Assembly: GCA_043228905.1 (NCBI GenBank)
Contig: JBHGNT010000016.1
Coordinates: 17,856,001 to 17,920,000 of the forward strand
Length of the DNA stretch: 64,000 nt
Direction: 5' to 3'
From: Azolla caroliniana
Taxonomy: Eukaryota > Polypodiophyta
Shown: positions 33,847-46,217 of the stretch, one piece after another
Layout of the letters: every line of letters begins with the position of its first letter
Numbering within the stretch: the first letter of the stretch is position 1
The notes under the pieces: model-generated
What the model was told of the DNA's origin: nothing
The model's input: the letters and a program-made list of their open reading frames with translations, nothing else
Database searches by the model: none
Position numbers and translations under genes: made by a program

Positions 33847-34653
33847 CATAACACTGAGAAGATACAATATGGGAGATTGTGTATTTATAGAAGTTGAAAT
33901 TGAAGATGCACTACTCAATTTTTTGTATTTCCAGAAGTTGAAATCTTCTCATGTCCATGAACCCTACAAAAGGCACCAAACAAGGTTACCATTCAACAAT
34001 GTACAAATATGAAAGCGGCAAATAAGAAACAATTATCGATTTAGGAATGAGAATCAAACCTGGCAAAACTGAATTTAGACCAAAGTCTGAGCAAATCTGT
34101 TTGAACAAATGTGCCTGCTATCTTCAATTTTAAGTTTCCCCCTCAGTATTATATATGCTAGTTAAATGTTAGTGACGATTATCTTAAATCATATCTTTGG
34201 AGGTGCCAAGCAAATGAAACCATTTGTTCATGGAGGCTTGTTAAATGTTAGTTAAGATGATCTCAAATCATATTTTCTGTATGTAGGTCAACAAAATGAG
34301 AAGTCCAAGCTAAGAAATGAGATGATGAAAACATAAGAATGAAAACAGAGAAAAAAAAAACAGAAATCATAGAGATGATGACATTGGAGATTGCTGTCAT
34401 CATTGTGAGTAGCCAGCCATATGAGGATAAAAACAGAGAAAAAACAGAAATGATAGAGATGATAACATTAGAGATAGAAAAACAAAAAAAAAACAAAAAA
34501 AAAGAAAGAAAGAAAGAAGAAGCATAAAGACATATGAGGAAAAACAAAAAAAAAATTAGAGAAAGAAAAAGAGAAATGTTGTATTTGCATACCACCACAT
34601 TTTGAGGTCTAATAGAAACGAGGAACTTACCACAAGATCCTGTGCACGAATCT
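33847..34653. other. no recognised gene; A-rich sequence
   Basis: Non-coding by inspection. Purine-rich AAAAACAGAGAAAA-type sequence at about 34325-34600. Confidence 0.5.
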
Positions 34654-35111
34654 TAACAATCAGCAACGGTTTGGTTCGGCTTAAACGGTTTCAATCGACA
34701 ACTGTTTGGTTCGGTTCGGTTTAAACGGTTTGAAACTGTGGTAAATTTAGTTTGGTGGTTTTTTAATTTTTAATTTTTAATTTTAATTTGTTTTTTAAAA
34801 CTTTTGTTGTTAAACAACCTTTTCATGTTAAAGCCTAATTCTCACATTTTAGGAAAAATCTTTAAAATTTTGAAAAACTAAAATTTTGAAATAATGAGAA
34901 ATTTTAATATTTTAAATTCTAAAATTTAAAACTTGAATTTTGACCTAAATTGAAAACCGAAACTGAACAGCGAAACCGTGGTTTTAGCGTTTTAATGGTT
35001 TAACTATTTCGATTTTTACCTAACGGTTTCATGGTTCGGTTCAGGTTTCAAAAAAATTTAACGGTTTCATTTGGGCACTCTCGAACCGAACCGAACCATT
35101 GCCGATTGTTA
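34654..35111. mobile_element. non-autonomous relative of the 40-46 kb hAT
   Basis: Terminal TAACAATCAGCAACGG and inverted CCATTGCCGATTGTTA match the ends of the hAT at 40362-46563. Subterminal GGTTCGGTTT words and an AT-rich middle fill it. No target duplication is recognisable (ACGAATCT against TAAATGAT). No coding. Confidence 0.7.
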
Positions 35112-35231
35112 TAAATGATAACATCAACATTCGTGGTCCATAATATAATTTGCAACCCATAAGTATGCATGTATATATTTATAACCATGCATAGATGAAT
35201 ATCATTGTAACTATATTGGGAACTCTACCAT

Positions 35232-37696
35232 ATGCTCATGAGTAGCGATTGCACCACGGCATGGAAGAGACTACGGGAGCCAAGACCACAAACACCCATC
35301 GAAGATCCCGAAACTTGGCACACATATACAGAGAGACTTTACCAAATCCCAAACCAACCACCCATTCCAATGCCTTCCACACCCCGGCCTACCATGGGGA
35401 CACTTTTCACGACCTCTAGGGTCGTGAACGTCATAAAGAAATTACAACATAGGAAGTCCATGGACCACACAGGATTGCGAGCAGAACACATTATATATGC
35501 GAGAGAGTGCCTAGCTCCCTTGCTAACTCTAATCTTCAATCGTGCCCTTGCGGAGGGTTTTCCACCACAGTGGACTATGAATACAGTGGCCCCCATACAT
35601 AAAGGGGGGGACCCCATGGACCCAAATACATATAGGACCATTGTGATAGGCCATACCCTTGCTAAGTTATATGGTGCAGTATGGAAGCAGAGCTTAGCGA
35701 CTATATGGAGACCCTAAACCTTCGTGCACCTAAACAAGCTGGCTTTAGACGAGCCTTCTCCACTATTGATCATATCTTCACACTTAGATGCCTAATTGAC
35801 CAAACTAAGGCTCGCAAGAAGAAATTATATTGTTGTTTTGTGGACTTCCGCAAAGCCTTTGACACAGTCCCTAGAGAGCGGTTGTTTGATAGACTTAAAA
35901 GCTTGAGGATATCAGATGATATGGTATGGGCCATCTACGCACTATATGAACAAGTGTTCGGGTGTGTCTGATGCCCAGGTGGCCTATCTAATCGTTTCAC
36001 TAGCACTATTGGTGTAAAACAAGGTTGCCCCCTATCACCGACGCTTTTTGGGATCTACATTGATGAGATCACAGATTTTATTGCTCGTGAGGGAGGCACT
36101 GGAGTGGTCCTTGGGGATACGCAGGTTCGTATCTTGCTCTATGCGGATGACATAGTTTTGCTCTCTGAATCCGAACACGACCTACAGAGGCACCTTAATG
36201 CCTTAGATGACTTTTGTGTACAACGAGGATTGGTAGTGAATCTGGGGAAACCAAAAGTCCTTATCTTCCACACATCGGCCCAAGTTAGAGCTAAGTGTCA
36301 CCTAACTATCTCCCATAGCCCAGTCGAGGTGGTTGGATCGTACGTCTATCTCGGAGTCACTTTTAGTGCCCGCTCAGGTAAATTTTCGATGACACAGGCA
36401 GCAAAGGATAGACTCACGAGAGGACATGCATCCCTCTCACTCCTAGAGAGACAATGCCACCAAGCACACTTTCAAGAGCCACGGACTAAAGGGTGGCTCT
36501 TTGACTCATTAGTGACCCCCTCCCTCATGTATGCATCAGCGGTTTGGGCTCCAGGATTACCATCCTTCATGTGGACGCAATTAGAGAGACCATTGGTGAT
36601 GATGCTATCACGCCAACTCCGAAGCAAATCGACTGTACCACATGACATTATTAGGGCTGAGTTCACGTTACCCCCAATGCTAGTAGAGGCACTTTTTCAA
36701 CTTGTAGTCTTCATTGATAGGATACATAGCCAACCACATGATAGAATATCTCATCAAGCCTTTAAGGCCTCTCAATCATTGTATGAGTCCGGCTATACTA
36801 GCTCATGGTATGGCATGATGGTGAGTTGGCTTCTTGCGAATGGTCTAGACATTAATAACCTACCTCCCCTTAGGTACAACCACACGAGTGATAACACCTT
36901 AATCTCTCATGAGAACCGCAATAAAGTAATACGCCAAGAAATATGGCAAATTTACACTCGGTGTAAATGGATCACCCCACTAGAGCCACTCCCATCTAAA
37001 ATGTCGTACTATAAGAAACACTTCATGCACTTCTCTGAGTTAGGTTTTATCACGCAGCCAAAATATCTAGATGTATTCTTACCACATGCACTAAGGGTTG
37101 CCATTGGACAACTTAGAATATCATCTCACCAACTTGAGATTGAAAATGGCCGTACTAGTGGAGTCCCTAGGGAGGAAAGGATATGTAGGTTATGTCACAT
37201 AGAGATAGAGGATGAGTACCACTTTACATGCAAGTGTCCAACCTATGCCGAGATAAGGGCAAAATACCAAGACATACTTGGTCCGTCTCCCACCCTCCCC
37301 AAACTATTAGATACTCTAGATATAAAGAAATTAGGCAAATACATTCTAGAGCTAAAACAACACAGAGAGAATAAGTTACAAAATGTTGACAATAATGTTG
37401 CTAATGATCACGAACATGTAACAAATGAAGTTTTTCAGGAACCTGAGGAGACAACGAATGCCGACACACTTGCACCACTCGGCCTTTCCATTGATGAGGC
37501 AGAAAACCAGAGAAGAACCAGACGTCCTCGGGTGCCGGGTTTCAAAGCAACTCGACGTGATGTGGAAGCAATATTGAAAATAAGGGAACGTGAGCTACAC
37601 CGCCTAGAAGCCATGGCTAGGGCACTCTCTACATTGGAACCCACATCAAGACCCTTTGACCCCCCACTTCTTTTCGAGAGGCTTGGGTGGAAATAA
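35232..37696 (+). pseudogene. LINE F RT polyprotein, two lesions
   Basis: The first frame (35232-35717) has the RT start (KLQHRKSMDHTGLRAEHI, NRALAEGFPPQWTMNTVAPI). A frameshift near 35700 leads to QAGFRRAFSTIDHIF and CFVDFRKAFDTVPRERLFD. A TGA at about 35969 is the only break before VKQGCPLSPTLFGIYIDEI and LLYADDIVLLSES. The frame is then open for 530 codons to 37696. The C-terminal region includes a finger-like CRLCHIEIEDEYHFTCKC and a basic tail (RRTRRPRVPGFKATRR). The YADD catalytic motif is intact; the product would need both lesions bypassed. Confidence 0.85.
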
Positions 37697-37880
37697 AATT
37701 AGGCTTAGTGTATAGTCACTTTCGAGTATACTATGTATTGTACACTACTAGAACTCTTTTAGTTTAAGTTCTATTTTTTACTTAATTTTATTTTAGTTAT
37801 GATGACTGGATAAATACTCTTTTGTTGTAAACCAATTGTCTCATGGGCCAAATTTGGCCTTAGAAGACGTTAATATATCT
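35232..37880 (+). mobile_element. non-L1 LINE F, 5'-truncated
   Basis: Carries RT and a long C-terminal region followed by a ~190-base 3' UTR ending TCATGGGCCAAATTTGGCCT, GAAGACGTTAATATAT and a CTTTCTTTC tail instead of poly(A). A second copy of this tail type is at 21560-21602. The 5' end is near 35230. The RT differs from the L1-clade LINEs elsewhere in the window, and the exact clade is not assigned. Confidence 0.75.
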
Positions 37881-37889
37881 TTCTTTCTA

Positions 37890-38576
37890 CCTCCATGAGC
37901 TCAGGTATGTACTCTATCTACCTCATGAGATCACTTATGTGTATGCGTATGTTCTATACATGTGCATATGTATGTATTATTCAAGTATGGCATGTGTGTT
38001 ATGTGTGTGTGTGTGTGCGTGTATGTTCTATATATGTGTACATGTATTTATTGTATTGCATGTACTATATATATGCATTGTATGTATGACATGTGTGTAT
38101 GTATGTCCATATTGTATTGCATTGCATGTGTTGTATGTATTGTATATATGGCATGTGTGTAAGTTTGGATGTGTATATTGGATCCATTATGTGTTGAATG
38201 AATATATGTATGTACATGTATAAATGTACATATGTATGTGCATCTCAATATTGGAATCAACAAGGTATTAATCCCCAATTCCTTGCAAAATTGTAGGATA
38301 TCTTATGGGCAAGAAAACTATCACACAAAATATTACATGTACAATGTTAGTTGTACATCGGGCCTTGCCGGCTGGCACATGGTTGCATAGGATGGGAGTA
38401 TCTTTTGGTTGTACTCAATGTCATTTACAAACAGAAACTCAAAAACATTGTTTATGGGAATGCATTGAGTCTCAACCGATATGACAATGTCTCCTTAGAA
38501 TTTCTGCTAATTATTTCCCCCCATTGGTTTTCACTTGGGGCATGGTGGTTTGGACATCACTTGTATGTATGTAATG

Positions 38577-38607
<31 letters not shown>

Positions 38608-39150
38608 TGTATGTATGTATGTAATGTATGTATGTATGTATGTATGTATGTATGTATGTATGTATGTATGTATGTATGTATGTATGTATGTATGTATGTA
38701 TGTATGTATGTATGTATGTATGTATGTATGTATGTTTATGCATATATGCAATGTCAATGTGTATGGATGTGTGTTTGTAATATGTGCACAATATCTATGT
38801 ATATATCTAATGTATGTATGTGTATGTATATATGTAAGTATTGTCATTTGTATCATCCCATATGGCCTATATATATGGTGCTATGTGGAATATGTATGTA
38901 TGTACGTATGTATGTTTATGCATGTATGCATATGTCAATGTACATGATTCAATGTGTATGGATGTGTGTTTGTAATATGTGCATAATATGTATGTATATA
39001 TCTAATGTATGTATATATGTACTATTATAGTGTGTATGACCATGTGTGTGTATGTGGTGATATGTATGTTACACATATGCAATGCATGTATGTATGTGGA
39101 TGTAATATACATATGTAATGTATGTATGTATGTTTGTAAAATTTATATGT
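37890..39150 (+). repeat. TATG/TGTA-type satellite with an embedded LINE fragment
   Basis: GTATG simple repeats, a pure TATG run at about 38640-38733, and longer recurring words such as TACATGATTCAATGTGTATG and GTGTTTGTAATATGTGCATA. The same longer words recur at 51.5-52.0 and 53.7-53.8 kb. Open frames here are repeat artefacts on both strands. Confidence 0.9.
38240..38570 (+). pseudogene. LINE zf-RVT fragment inside the satellite
   Basis: Nearly the same sequence as 52558-52882 (GCCTTGCCGG, AAAACATTGTTTATGGGAAT, TTTCACTTGGGGCATGGTGG). It encodes the C-terminal finger region of an L1-type ORF2 in broken frames. It ends abruptly in the TATG run. Confidence 0.75.
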
Positions 39151-39725
39151 GTTCATTCATTCCGGAGTCGGATTCGCTTCGATCCAACTCTCCCATGCCG
39201 GTGTCGTATTCCGGCATCTTCTTCTTCCCCTTCTCCTTGCGCATGAACCATCTCCTTGATTCCTTGCGCGGGGAGAGCACGGTAGAGTCTATGCTACTTG
39301 CCGGCTCATCATCATGTTGGTCTTTTCGACTCAGCTCTACATTCGGCCCACTCAGGCGGAATGAGATCGGAATCTCGTCCAAAGTACCGAACTCTTCTTC
39401 TTCTTCCCGGATCATTTTGGTCTCACTGACCTTATCTTTCGGAATCGAGTCGGAGTAAGTAGAGAGTACCAAGATGCTAACTCATCAAATTCCACATCTC
39501 AGCTTACTCGAACTTGTTTTATTCGGGGGTTATAACACTTATAACCCTTCTATTCGTGTGAGTGGCCGACTAGGATCCACTTCTCTGACTTCGGGTTCAA
39601 CTTTCTCCGCCTCTCATCCGACACATGCAAATAGGCAATGCTACCAAATATCCTCAGGTGCCTTAAATTTGGCTTCCGCCCAAAATACAACTTGTGTGCT
39701 AACCCGAGGACTCCAATATATATAA
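39143..39725 (-). pseudogene. copia integrase end and linker fragment
   Basis: On the minus strand, AHKLYFGRKPNLRHLRIFGS, DERRRKLNPKSEKWILVG and VEFDELASW are characteristic of the copia integrase C-terminus, with stops. This passes into the acidic/basic linker that precedes RT (39143-39472). It is an isolated fragment. Confidence 0.75.
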
Positions 39726-40353
39726 GAAGGTTGTATCATGTGCGTTCATGACATCATTTAAAACCCCTTATACGTATGTTTTTTTATTATTTTAGTGACC
39801 CCCTTGTGTACAAAAACGATTAATAAAAATACCCCTTATTACGAATATATTTTTTGATAATCACCCATTTTAAATACCCTTACATATAAAATATACATGC
39901 ACACATATTTCTATTCCTAGAAATGATCAATCACCGTCTTTACAATTGATGACTCGCAAAATTATGAATCAACATTAGACATCATATGCAAATTCCTAGA
40001 AATGCTTCATCAAGTGCCACATAGATTGAAAACACAATCTGTAAAGTACAAAGTAATGCACACACAATTAGGAAACATTACCCAAAAACACTAGAGGTAT
40101 AACATATATAAGCCACATATAAGTTTTTGTTTTTAGTTTACTGAGACGTATGAAGAGTAGAGTATACAAAACAATGTAATTTACAATAAAACAATCTTGA
40201 ACTTGACATATATATCTCGAAAAGCACACATGGAACAATCTAAAATGCATATCAATAATGAAATTACTAACAAATTAACATCATGTTTGGTTTCATGGAT
40301 AGACTCATATGAAGCCATAACATTATTTTTTCTCAAACACATTGATCAAACAA
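39726..40353. other. AT-rich, no recognised gene
   Basis: No coding or clear repeat signals; the short open frame at 40068-40250 has no recognisable motif. Confidence 0.5.
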
Positions 40354-40961
40354 ATGGCAACTAACAATTGGCAACAGTTCGGTTCAGTTTGGAGGTCCCA
40401 AGCCCAAACCGGTTCAAACCGAACTCTTAAGAAAAAGTTGAAACTTAAACCGAACTGAATCGAACCACGATACCATCCAAACCGAAACCGTCAAAACCAA
40501 AACTATCTAAACCGAACCATTTATAAAAAAATCAAACCTAAACCAAATGATTTCAGAGACTTATGAACCGTTAAGCTGCTAAAACCGTTAAACCACGGTT
40601 TAACGGTTTGGTTTTGGTTTCCTTTAATAAACATATTATCAATGTTTTTTCTAAAATTTACATAAGCCCACATGCTAACATTATGATGACATCTAACAAT
40701 AAATAAAAGATATTCAAAAATGTTAAAACTCGCCAAAACATGTCAATAACTTCCAAACATGTATATAATATGATATTGATTCAATGGCCAAACATTGTAA
40801 TACTTTGATTCCACCAATTAGGTTTATTTCTAATCAATATAAAATTGGAATTTGGGTTTATCCACGATCAGTTACATGTCAATAACTTCAAAACATGTAT
40901 ATATATACAAAATGACATTGATTCCACCATAGTATGTAAAATTCGTGTTCGTCTAGTATAA

Positions 40962-40991
40962 CATTCGTTTTCCTACGTTGGAAAACGAATG
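40962..40991. repeat. 12-bp hairpin
   Basis: CATTCGTTTTCC and GGAAAACGAATG around a 6-base loop, inside the hAT non-coding part. Confidence 0.8.
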
Positions 40992-41587
40992 CGAATGTTA
41001 TCCAAACATTCTTGTGTTTTTTTTTTGTTTTTTCCCCATTTTTTTAATGTTTTTTTTTTCATTTTTAGGCTTATCTACCTCATAATAAATAGTTAATCCA
41101 AAAGTATGGCATTTATCATTCTTTGAGGGTGTTTTTCTTTCGCGAATGATTGAACCATTCGAGAATGTGAATGCACATATGGTACGTATGGTTCATACTA
41201 TGGATTCCACCATGTAATATTGTTTTTAAACAAATAATGTAAACTGCATCTGTTTCAGAAGTAGAAATTGTTCCAACATCCTCTTTATCGTCGTATGGGG
41301 TTAATGGCACTTCAGGGATATGCACCTCAACATCATGGTTTGTGCCATTCTTTAGTAGTTCCAATGGGCGAAAAACCAAAAAATTAACCAATAAAGGCCC
41401 ATGCCACCAAGCAACAACAAAAACCAAAATACGACTTCCATGCATTTACCATGTTTTGGAATCAATGTGAGTCGAGGATAGAATGAAGACCTTAGAAAAT
41501 ATCCAAAAGTCATGTGATATTTTATAAATATGAATAATAAGAGTATGAAACTATAATGTTCGAAACTGAAAAGAAATATATGGGTAA

Positions 41588-43634
41588 TTAAACACATGAT
41601 CTTGTTTGACTCAGCATATAGTCCACTACATCATCCTCCATAGCAATATCTTCCATATCTATACCCAAGTTATTATATGCTTCATTGAAGTCTTCAGGTA
41701 GTGAAATATTTGACTCATTAAGAACATCCAACCACAACCTAATGCACATTTCAGCCTTGAAAGTGCATGAATGCAAACGAATTCTATCTTGAAAATTATA
41801 TTTTGCTTCAAAATTAGCCTCCTCTAACGGCACTGATGATGCTGGTATTGCTAAATAGTCACAAGCCATCTTGTACATTCGAGGTAAAGCAAACCTAGTT
41901 TAAATGTAATCAAACATTTTGAAACTGGTTTTGCACAAAGTTAAAGAAAAATGTCAAATTTATAAGTTATAACTAGGAAATGTGAAGCAAACCTGTTGTT
42001 GAACCACCATTGAAGTGGATCCGTATTTGTTTTTGCTATAGGAAATCTCATAAATTGTTCCATTTCTAATTGTGAAGAAGACATTGATTCTTGAGAAGGC
42101 TTATTGACACCTACGATTTCCCAAATGTCCTCTTGTTTTGTAAGATTTTTGACATATGTTTCATCAGTAGTGTTTGGAACATCAACGACATACTTTTCTT
42201 CCAATACTTTGTGAACCAAATCAATATCCAAACTCCTCTCAATTGTGTTATTGGGTATTGGAACTCTGAAAACACATATGAAGATGAATGCCATTATGTA
42301 TGAGAAAAAAAACTAGTAGTAAATTTATTATGAACGAGAAAAACTATTAACATAGTACATATCGTGGATCGAGAAAGGTCGCAATGCAAGAAGGTATGGA
42401 CTTCAATGATTCTTGGTATCTTATCAAATATTGTAAGCATTTCTCACTACATTTTTCTTGCACTTCAAGAGTTGCCTTGCTTGAGCTAGATTCCATTGAC
42501 TCCACGTCCTCTCCCAAATACTTGTTACAATGTGTTAACAAGTCATTGAAGGCAAGAGACGCTATTGAGAGGGTGGGGTACTTTGACCCACTTAAATATG
42601 TACAAATTCTAGCAGGTAGAAGTAGCCATTGCTCCATTGCTTGTACATGGTTCCAATCATCTATGGTAAGCATATTATCAACAAAATCCGCAGCAATAAT
42701 AGAGTCCGCTATAGTGCAACTCAAAACATCTCTGAGTTTCAAGGCTTCTTGGTACATTTCTAAGGTGGAATTCCATCTAGTAATGATATCAAGACAAGGC
42801 GGCTCCCGCTCTCCATGCTCATACATTGATCTAGAATATTTTCTAAATATAGCTCTACGAACTTTACTAGAACGTATGGATAACAAAATATTTTTCAACT
42901 TCATAGTGGAAGGTGAGATGACCTCTAATGCAGACTTAATACATGGAAGAAATCAATGAGCATAGACATTGGCTTAGTAGATTCTCTACATACCCAATGT
43001 AATGTCATTGAATAAAATCCTTTCAAACTATTATTTGACCACCCATCAAAGGTAATTGCAAAACGTGAATCGAGTGTAGACAAAAAACTTATAACTATTT
43101 GACGAATGACAACATACATTTGCAATATTGATTGTTTTAAAGTACGTGCTGACTTAAGCACATACGGGGCACATACCCTAGTAAGACATCACACATGAAT
43201 TGTTTAAAACCTAAGGACTCAACATGCACATGAGGCAACATTTCTGTGATTATATATTTTGTTATAGAGCTATCAATTTTCTTCTCGATTGTACGAGATA
43301 TTAGAAGCTTAGACGTATCTATAGGATGTTGGATCATAGACATTGTATTCATACTTGAGGAACTATGTGGCTGAGATGTGCTAGTAATGTGATGTTTTTC
43401 TAATAAATGTTTTGTAAGAGTACCCGTGGATGTATTATTTGACCAAGAAATAGAGCAATGAGAGCATCGACGACGGGGCACACCGTTATCTGTGATATTT
43501 ATAGTGTGTCGGTCTGTCCATGAAGTTCGTAGTCTCTTTAATTTGCCTTTACATATGTTACTTGTTGAAGCTGAAGCCATTGAATTTGGGGATGATATAG
43601 TGTTCAATAAAGGGGCGTTCACACTTGATTCCAT
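41588..43634 (-). pseudogene. hAT transposase, internally deleted
   Basis: Cut-and-paste transposase. The BED finger is RRRCSHCSISWSNN ... LTKHLLEKHH (43137-43634). The RNase H-like core begins with FAITFDGWSNNSLKGFYSMT (first Asp, 42925-43161). The text then jumps to the C-terminal helical part (DIITRWNSTLEMYQEALKLR, 42347-42904), so the block with the second catalytic Asp is missing. Introns with GT-AG borders separate it from the dimerisation region: DPLQWWFNNR (41998-42294), spliced to FALPRMYKMACDYLAIPASS (ending 41588). Frameshifts occur at about 43150 and 42925. It is unlikely to be active. Confidence 0.88.
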
Positions 43635-44858
43635 GTTCTATAAGGAATTAGAAAACTGTATTGGACCAAAGGAAGTCATAATTAGTGATATAATAAGATG
43701 ATATGCATAAAATCAAGGGCACAGATTACTCACGATATTGAAGGAGATTCAAAAGAACTATATAAATCTAAATGTTTAAGGAGTCATCCAAAACCAGGAG
43801 ATTATGTCTGATTCTACTATAACCAAAACATTTCCATGTATTGATGCTTCTACTATAGCCAAAACATATAGAAAATCAATCTTCCAATTCTATAAATTTC
43901 TTTCATGAATTCAATTTTAGAATTCTCAAGCTATGTTTCCTAAGGATTTGTATTTATTTATTTTGGTGTCACAACAAAGTTGTTGAACCAACTAAATCAT
44001 CAGAATGCAAGAAAGTGGGAAGGAGGTATAGGCAACCATGCAGTCCCCTTATCTTAGGATGATTCCAAAGGCTTTTCAGCATCGAATATTTTGTATTCAT
44101 TTTCCAAGGATATAAACAAATATAGGATGGACAAAGGATCAACATGTGCATGGAATGCATTTAAAAAATCCATTATGTTTTTAGTCTAAAACATTATCTT
44201 CCTAGTTTACACGATTTCCCATTGAAATAAGAAACAAACGAATTAAACATACAACTTACATATGAGCCTCCACATGCCTATCCACGAGTATTTTATCATA
44301 GGAGACAAACATTTTTTCATCCTATTAAATTAGTTTATGATATCCATTTTTCCCACATAGTATTGTTGAAATGCAATTTCTATTGACCATACAAAATGTA
44401 TATTGATTTCATCATGTGCTCGATCTTCTAATCCTTGCATTAGAATTCAATTTTTAGAAATATCCAAGACAAATTGGCATGCTATTAGAGTATTCAAAAT
44501 ATAGATCATTTAGATGATGGGCAGAACATATCTACTTGATGACTGCAAATTACAAAACAAGATTATTGAAAATAACCTCTTATTATTAAAAAGTTCATAC
44601 ATAATTTATCAAACATGTCTATTGAGTATTTTGATATAAAGATGGGTGTACCAACTCAAATTCATAAAAAAACATTCTATCATGTAGTTTTATCCATGTG
44701 ATTGATTTGTATGTGTTTCCAACAGCAAGATTGAAAAGTTTGGGCAATCCAAGGAATCGTTGTGTCTTAAAGATAGTAGGTGAACTAACTGATTGTGGAA
44801 AGTGTAATTTATACGATACATTTCCACACACATTCAAAATCGATTGGATCAACAACAT

Positions 44859-44954
44859 TAACAATCGGTTGCATATGTGAACATTTAACAATCGGTTGCA
44901 TATGTGAACATTTTACTATGTTGTTACAACATAGTAAAATGTTCACATATGCAA
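44859..44954. repeat. direct repeat plus 29-bp perfect palindrome
   Basis: TAACAATCGGTTGCATATGTG occurs at 44859 and 44886 (27-base period). The second copy runs into a 29-bp arm (44896-44924) and its exact complement (44926-44954) with a single central base. TAACAATCGG equals the terminal bases of the host hAT element. Confidence 0.9.
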
Positions 44955-45322
44955 GTATTTACTAAAGCTATTATTTAAATTAACATGTTAAATGTAGGAT
45001 ACCCACGGGCCACAATATGAAAGTAAAAGAATTATATTTGGTATGAAACACAACTCATGGTTGGTTCTTCTTCTTATATATCTGCATACCAAATGAAAGT
45101 ACCTCTATCCAAATGAAATTTAATGAAAATACCTCTACGCAAATTCTTCAGACTCACAACTTGTTTTCAAAGAGCCTCGGCCACACAAGAAGAAGGAGAA
45201 GGAGAAGGAGGAGACTCAAGAGTTTGTTTTCGAAGAAGAAAAAGAAGTAGAACATGAAGAAGAAGATAGTCGACAGTTTGTTTTCGAAGAAGAAGTAGTA
45301 GATATGTGTTTTTTAGAAGTTA

Positions 45323-46217
45323 TTTTTTCCCCAAAAAAAACACTACTTCACATTAGTTAGTAAGCAAATTACATCATAGATCACCAAAAATTCCTCTCAT
45401 CAACCCTCACTCTGGCCTTCCCACCAAAGTGGACATAGTTCCCACCTCATTTTCAACGTATCCAATTAACTCCTATAACCTAGAAATTTGTACCATATCT
45501 ATACATATTTACAACACCTAGTCACTGATGGAAACCATTGGGGGAAACAGCCATCGGGGTGCTTGGTAGTTCCATTGAGGCCTTGATGATGATTTGCCAA
45601 CCATAGGAGAACTACCCCATTTCAGCAAGAACTTTGATCGAGTTCTTTCAGCTGCATCAGATTCCCCCTTAATCGAGTCGTATCGTCCCCGCAGCCAAGA
45701 TACCAACTCAAACCAGATATTTAATAACACCTCACCGCTAAGGATCTTTTGATGTTGAAAAACAAACTTACACCGCCTGGTCCAAATGTGCCAGACCGAT
45801 AAACAAGCCACCATCATCCATATCTCATCAAAAAATTCTGAGTTAGTGCCACGTCGAACTCCAACCCGTTGAAACACCTTGCCACCCTACACTATAAATC
45901 CATGACCATGGGGGTTTAACTGTTCAGCCCAGCCTTCCCCTATTAACTTCAGCCCCTGTACGGACCCCCATACAACTCTCCCATTCACGCCGCATGCTGC
46001 CACTATCCTGAGACTTCTACCCCAAATGTTAATAGCCTCTTTGCAATTCCAAAAACAATGAGGAATTGATTCCAAAGGGTGTCCACAAATCTTGCAACCA
46101 GCCTCACCACCAAGACACCTAAGCCACTCCCCCACCGGTACCGCTTTGTGACTAAGGAGCCACAACCAAAGCTTTATTTTTTCTAGCATATCGAACGCCC
46201 ATAGCCTCCTCCAAAAA
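45323..46217 (-). mobile_element. 5'-truncated LINE with perfect 17-bp target duplication
   Basis: GTGTTTTTTAGAAGTTA is present on both sides (45306-45322 and 46218-46234). The insert ends with a short A-rich tail (T run at the left) and the CTAACTAATGTGAAGTAGTG 3' UTR. It encodes the ORF2 C-terminus in two frames: 45887-46189 (LWLLSHKAVPVGEWL; CKICGHPLESIPHCFWNC) and 45518-45877 (VWHIWTRRCKFVFQHQK, WNYQAPRWLFPPM). It is inserted within the hAT element. Confidence 0.92.

Noticed and set aside
34325-34600. Lys/Glu-rich frame and its hydrophobic antisense frame
   Set aside because: Both come from an A/G-rich low-complexity stretch.
38531-38947. Open frames of about 90-200 codons in the TATG satellite on both strands
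   Set aside because: A 4-base repeat lacking stop triplets gives open frames in several registers; translations are pure YVCM or YIHT repeats.
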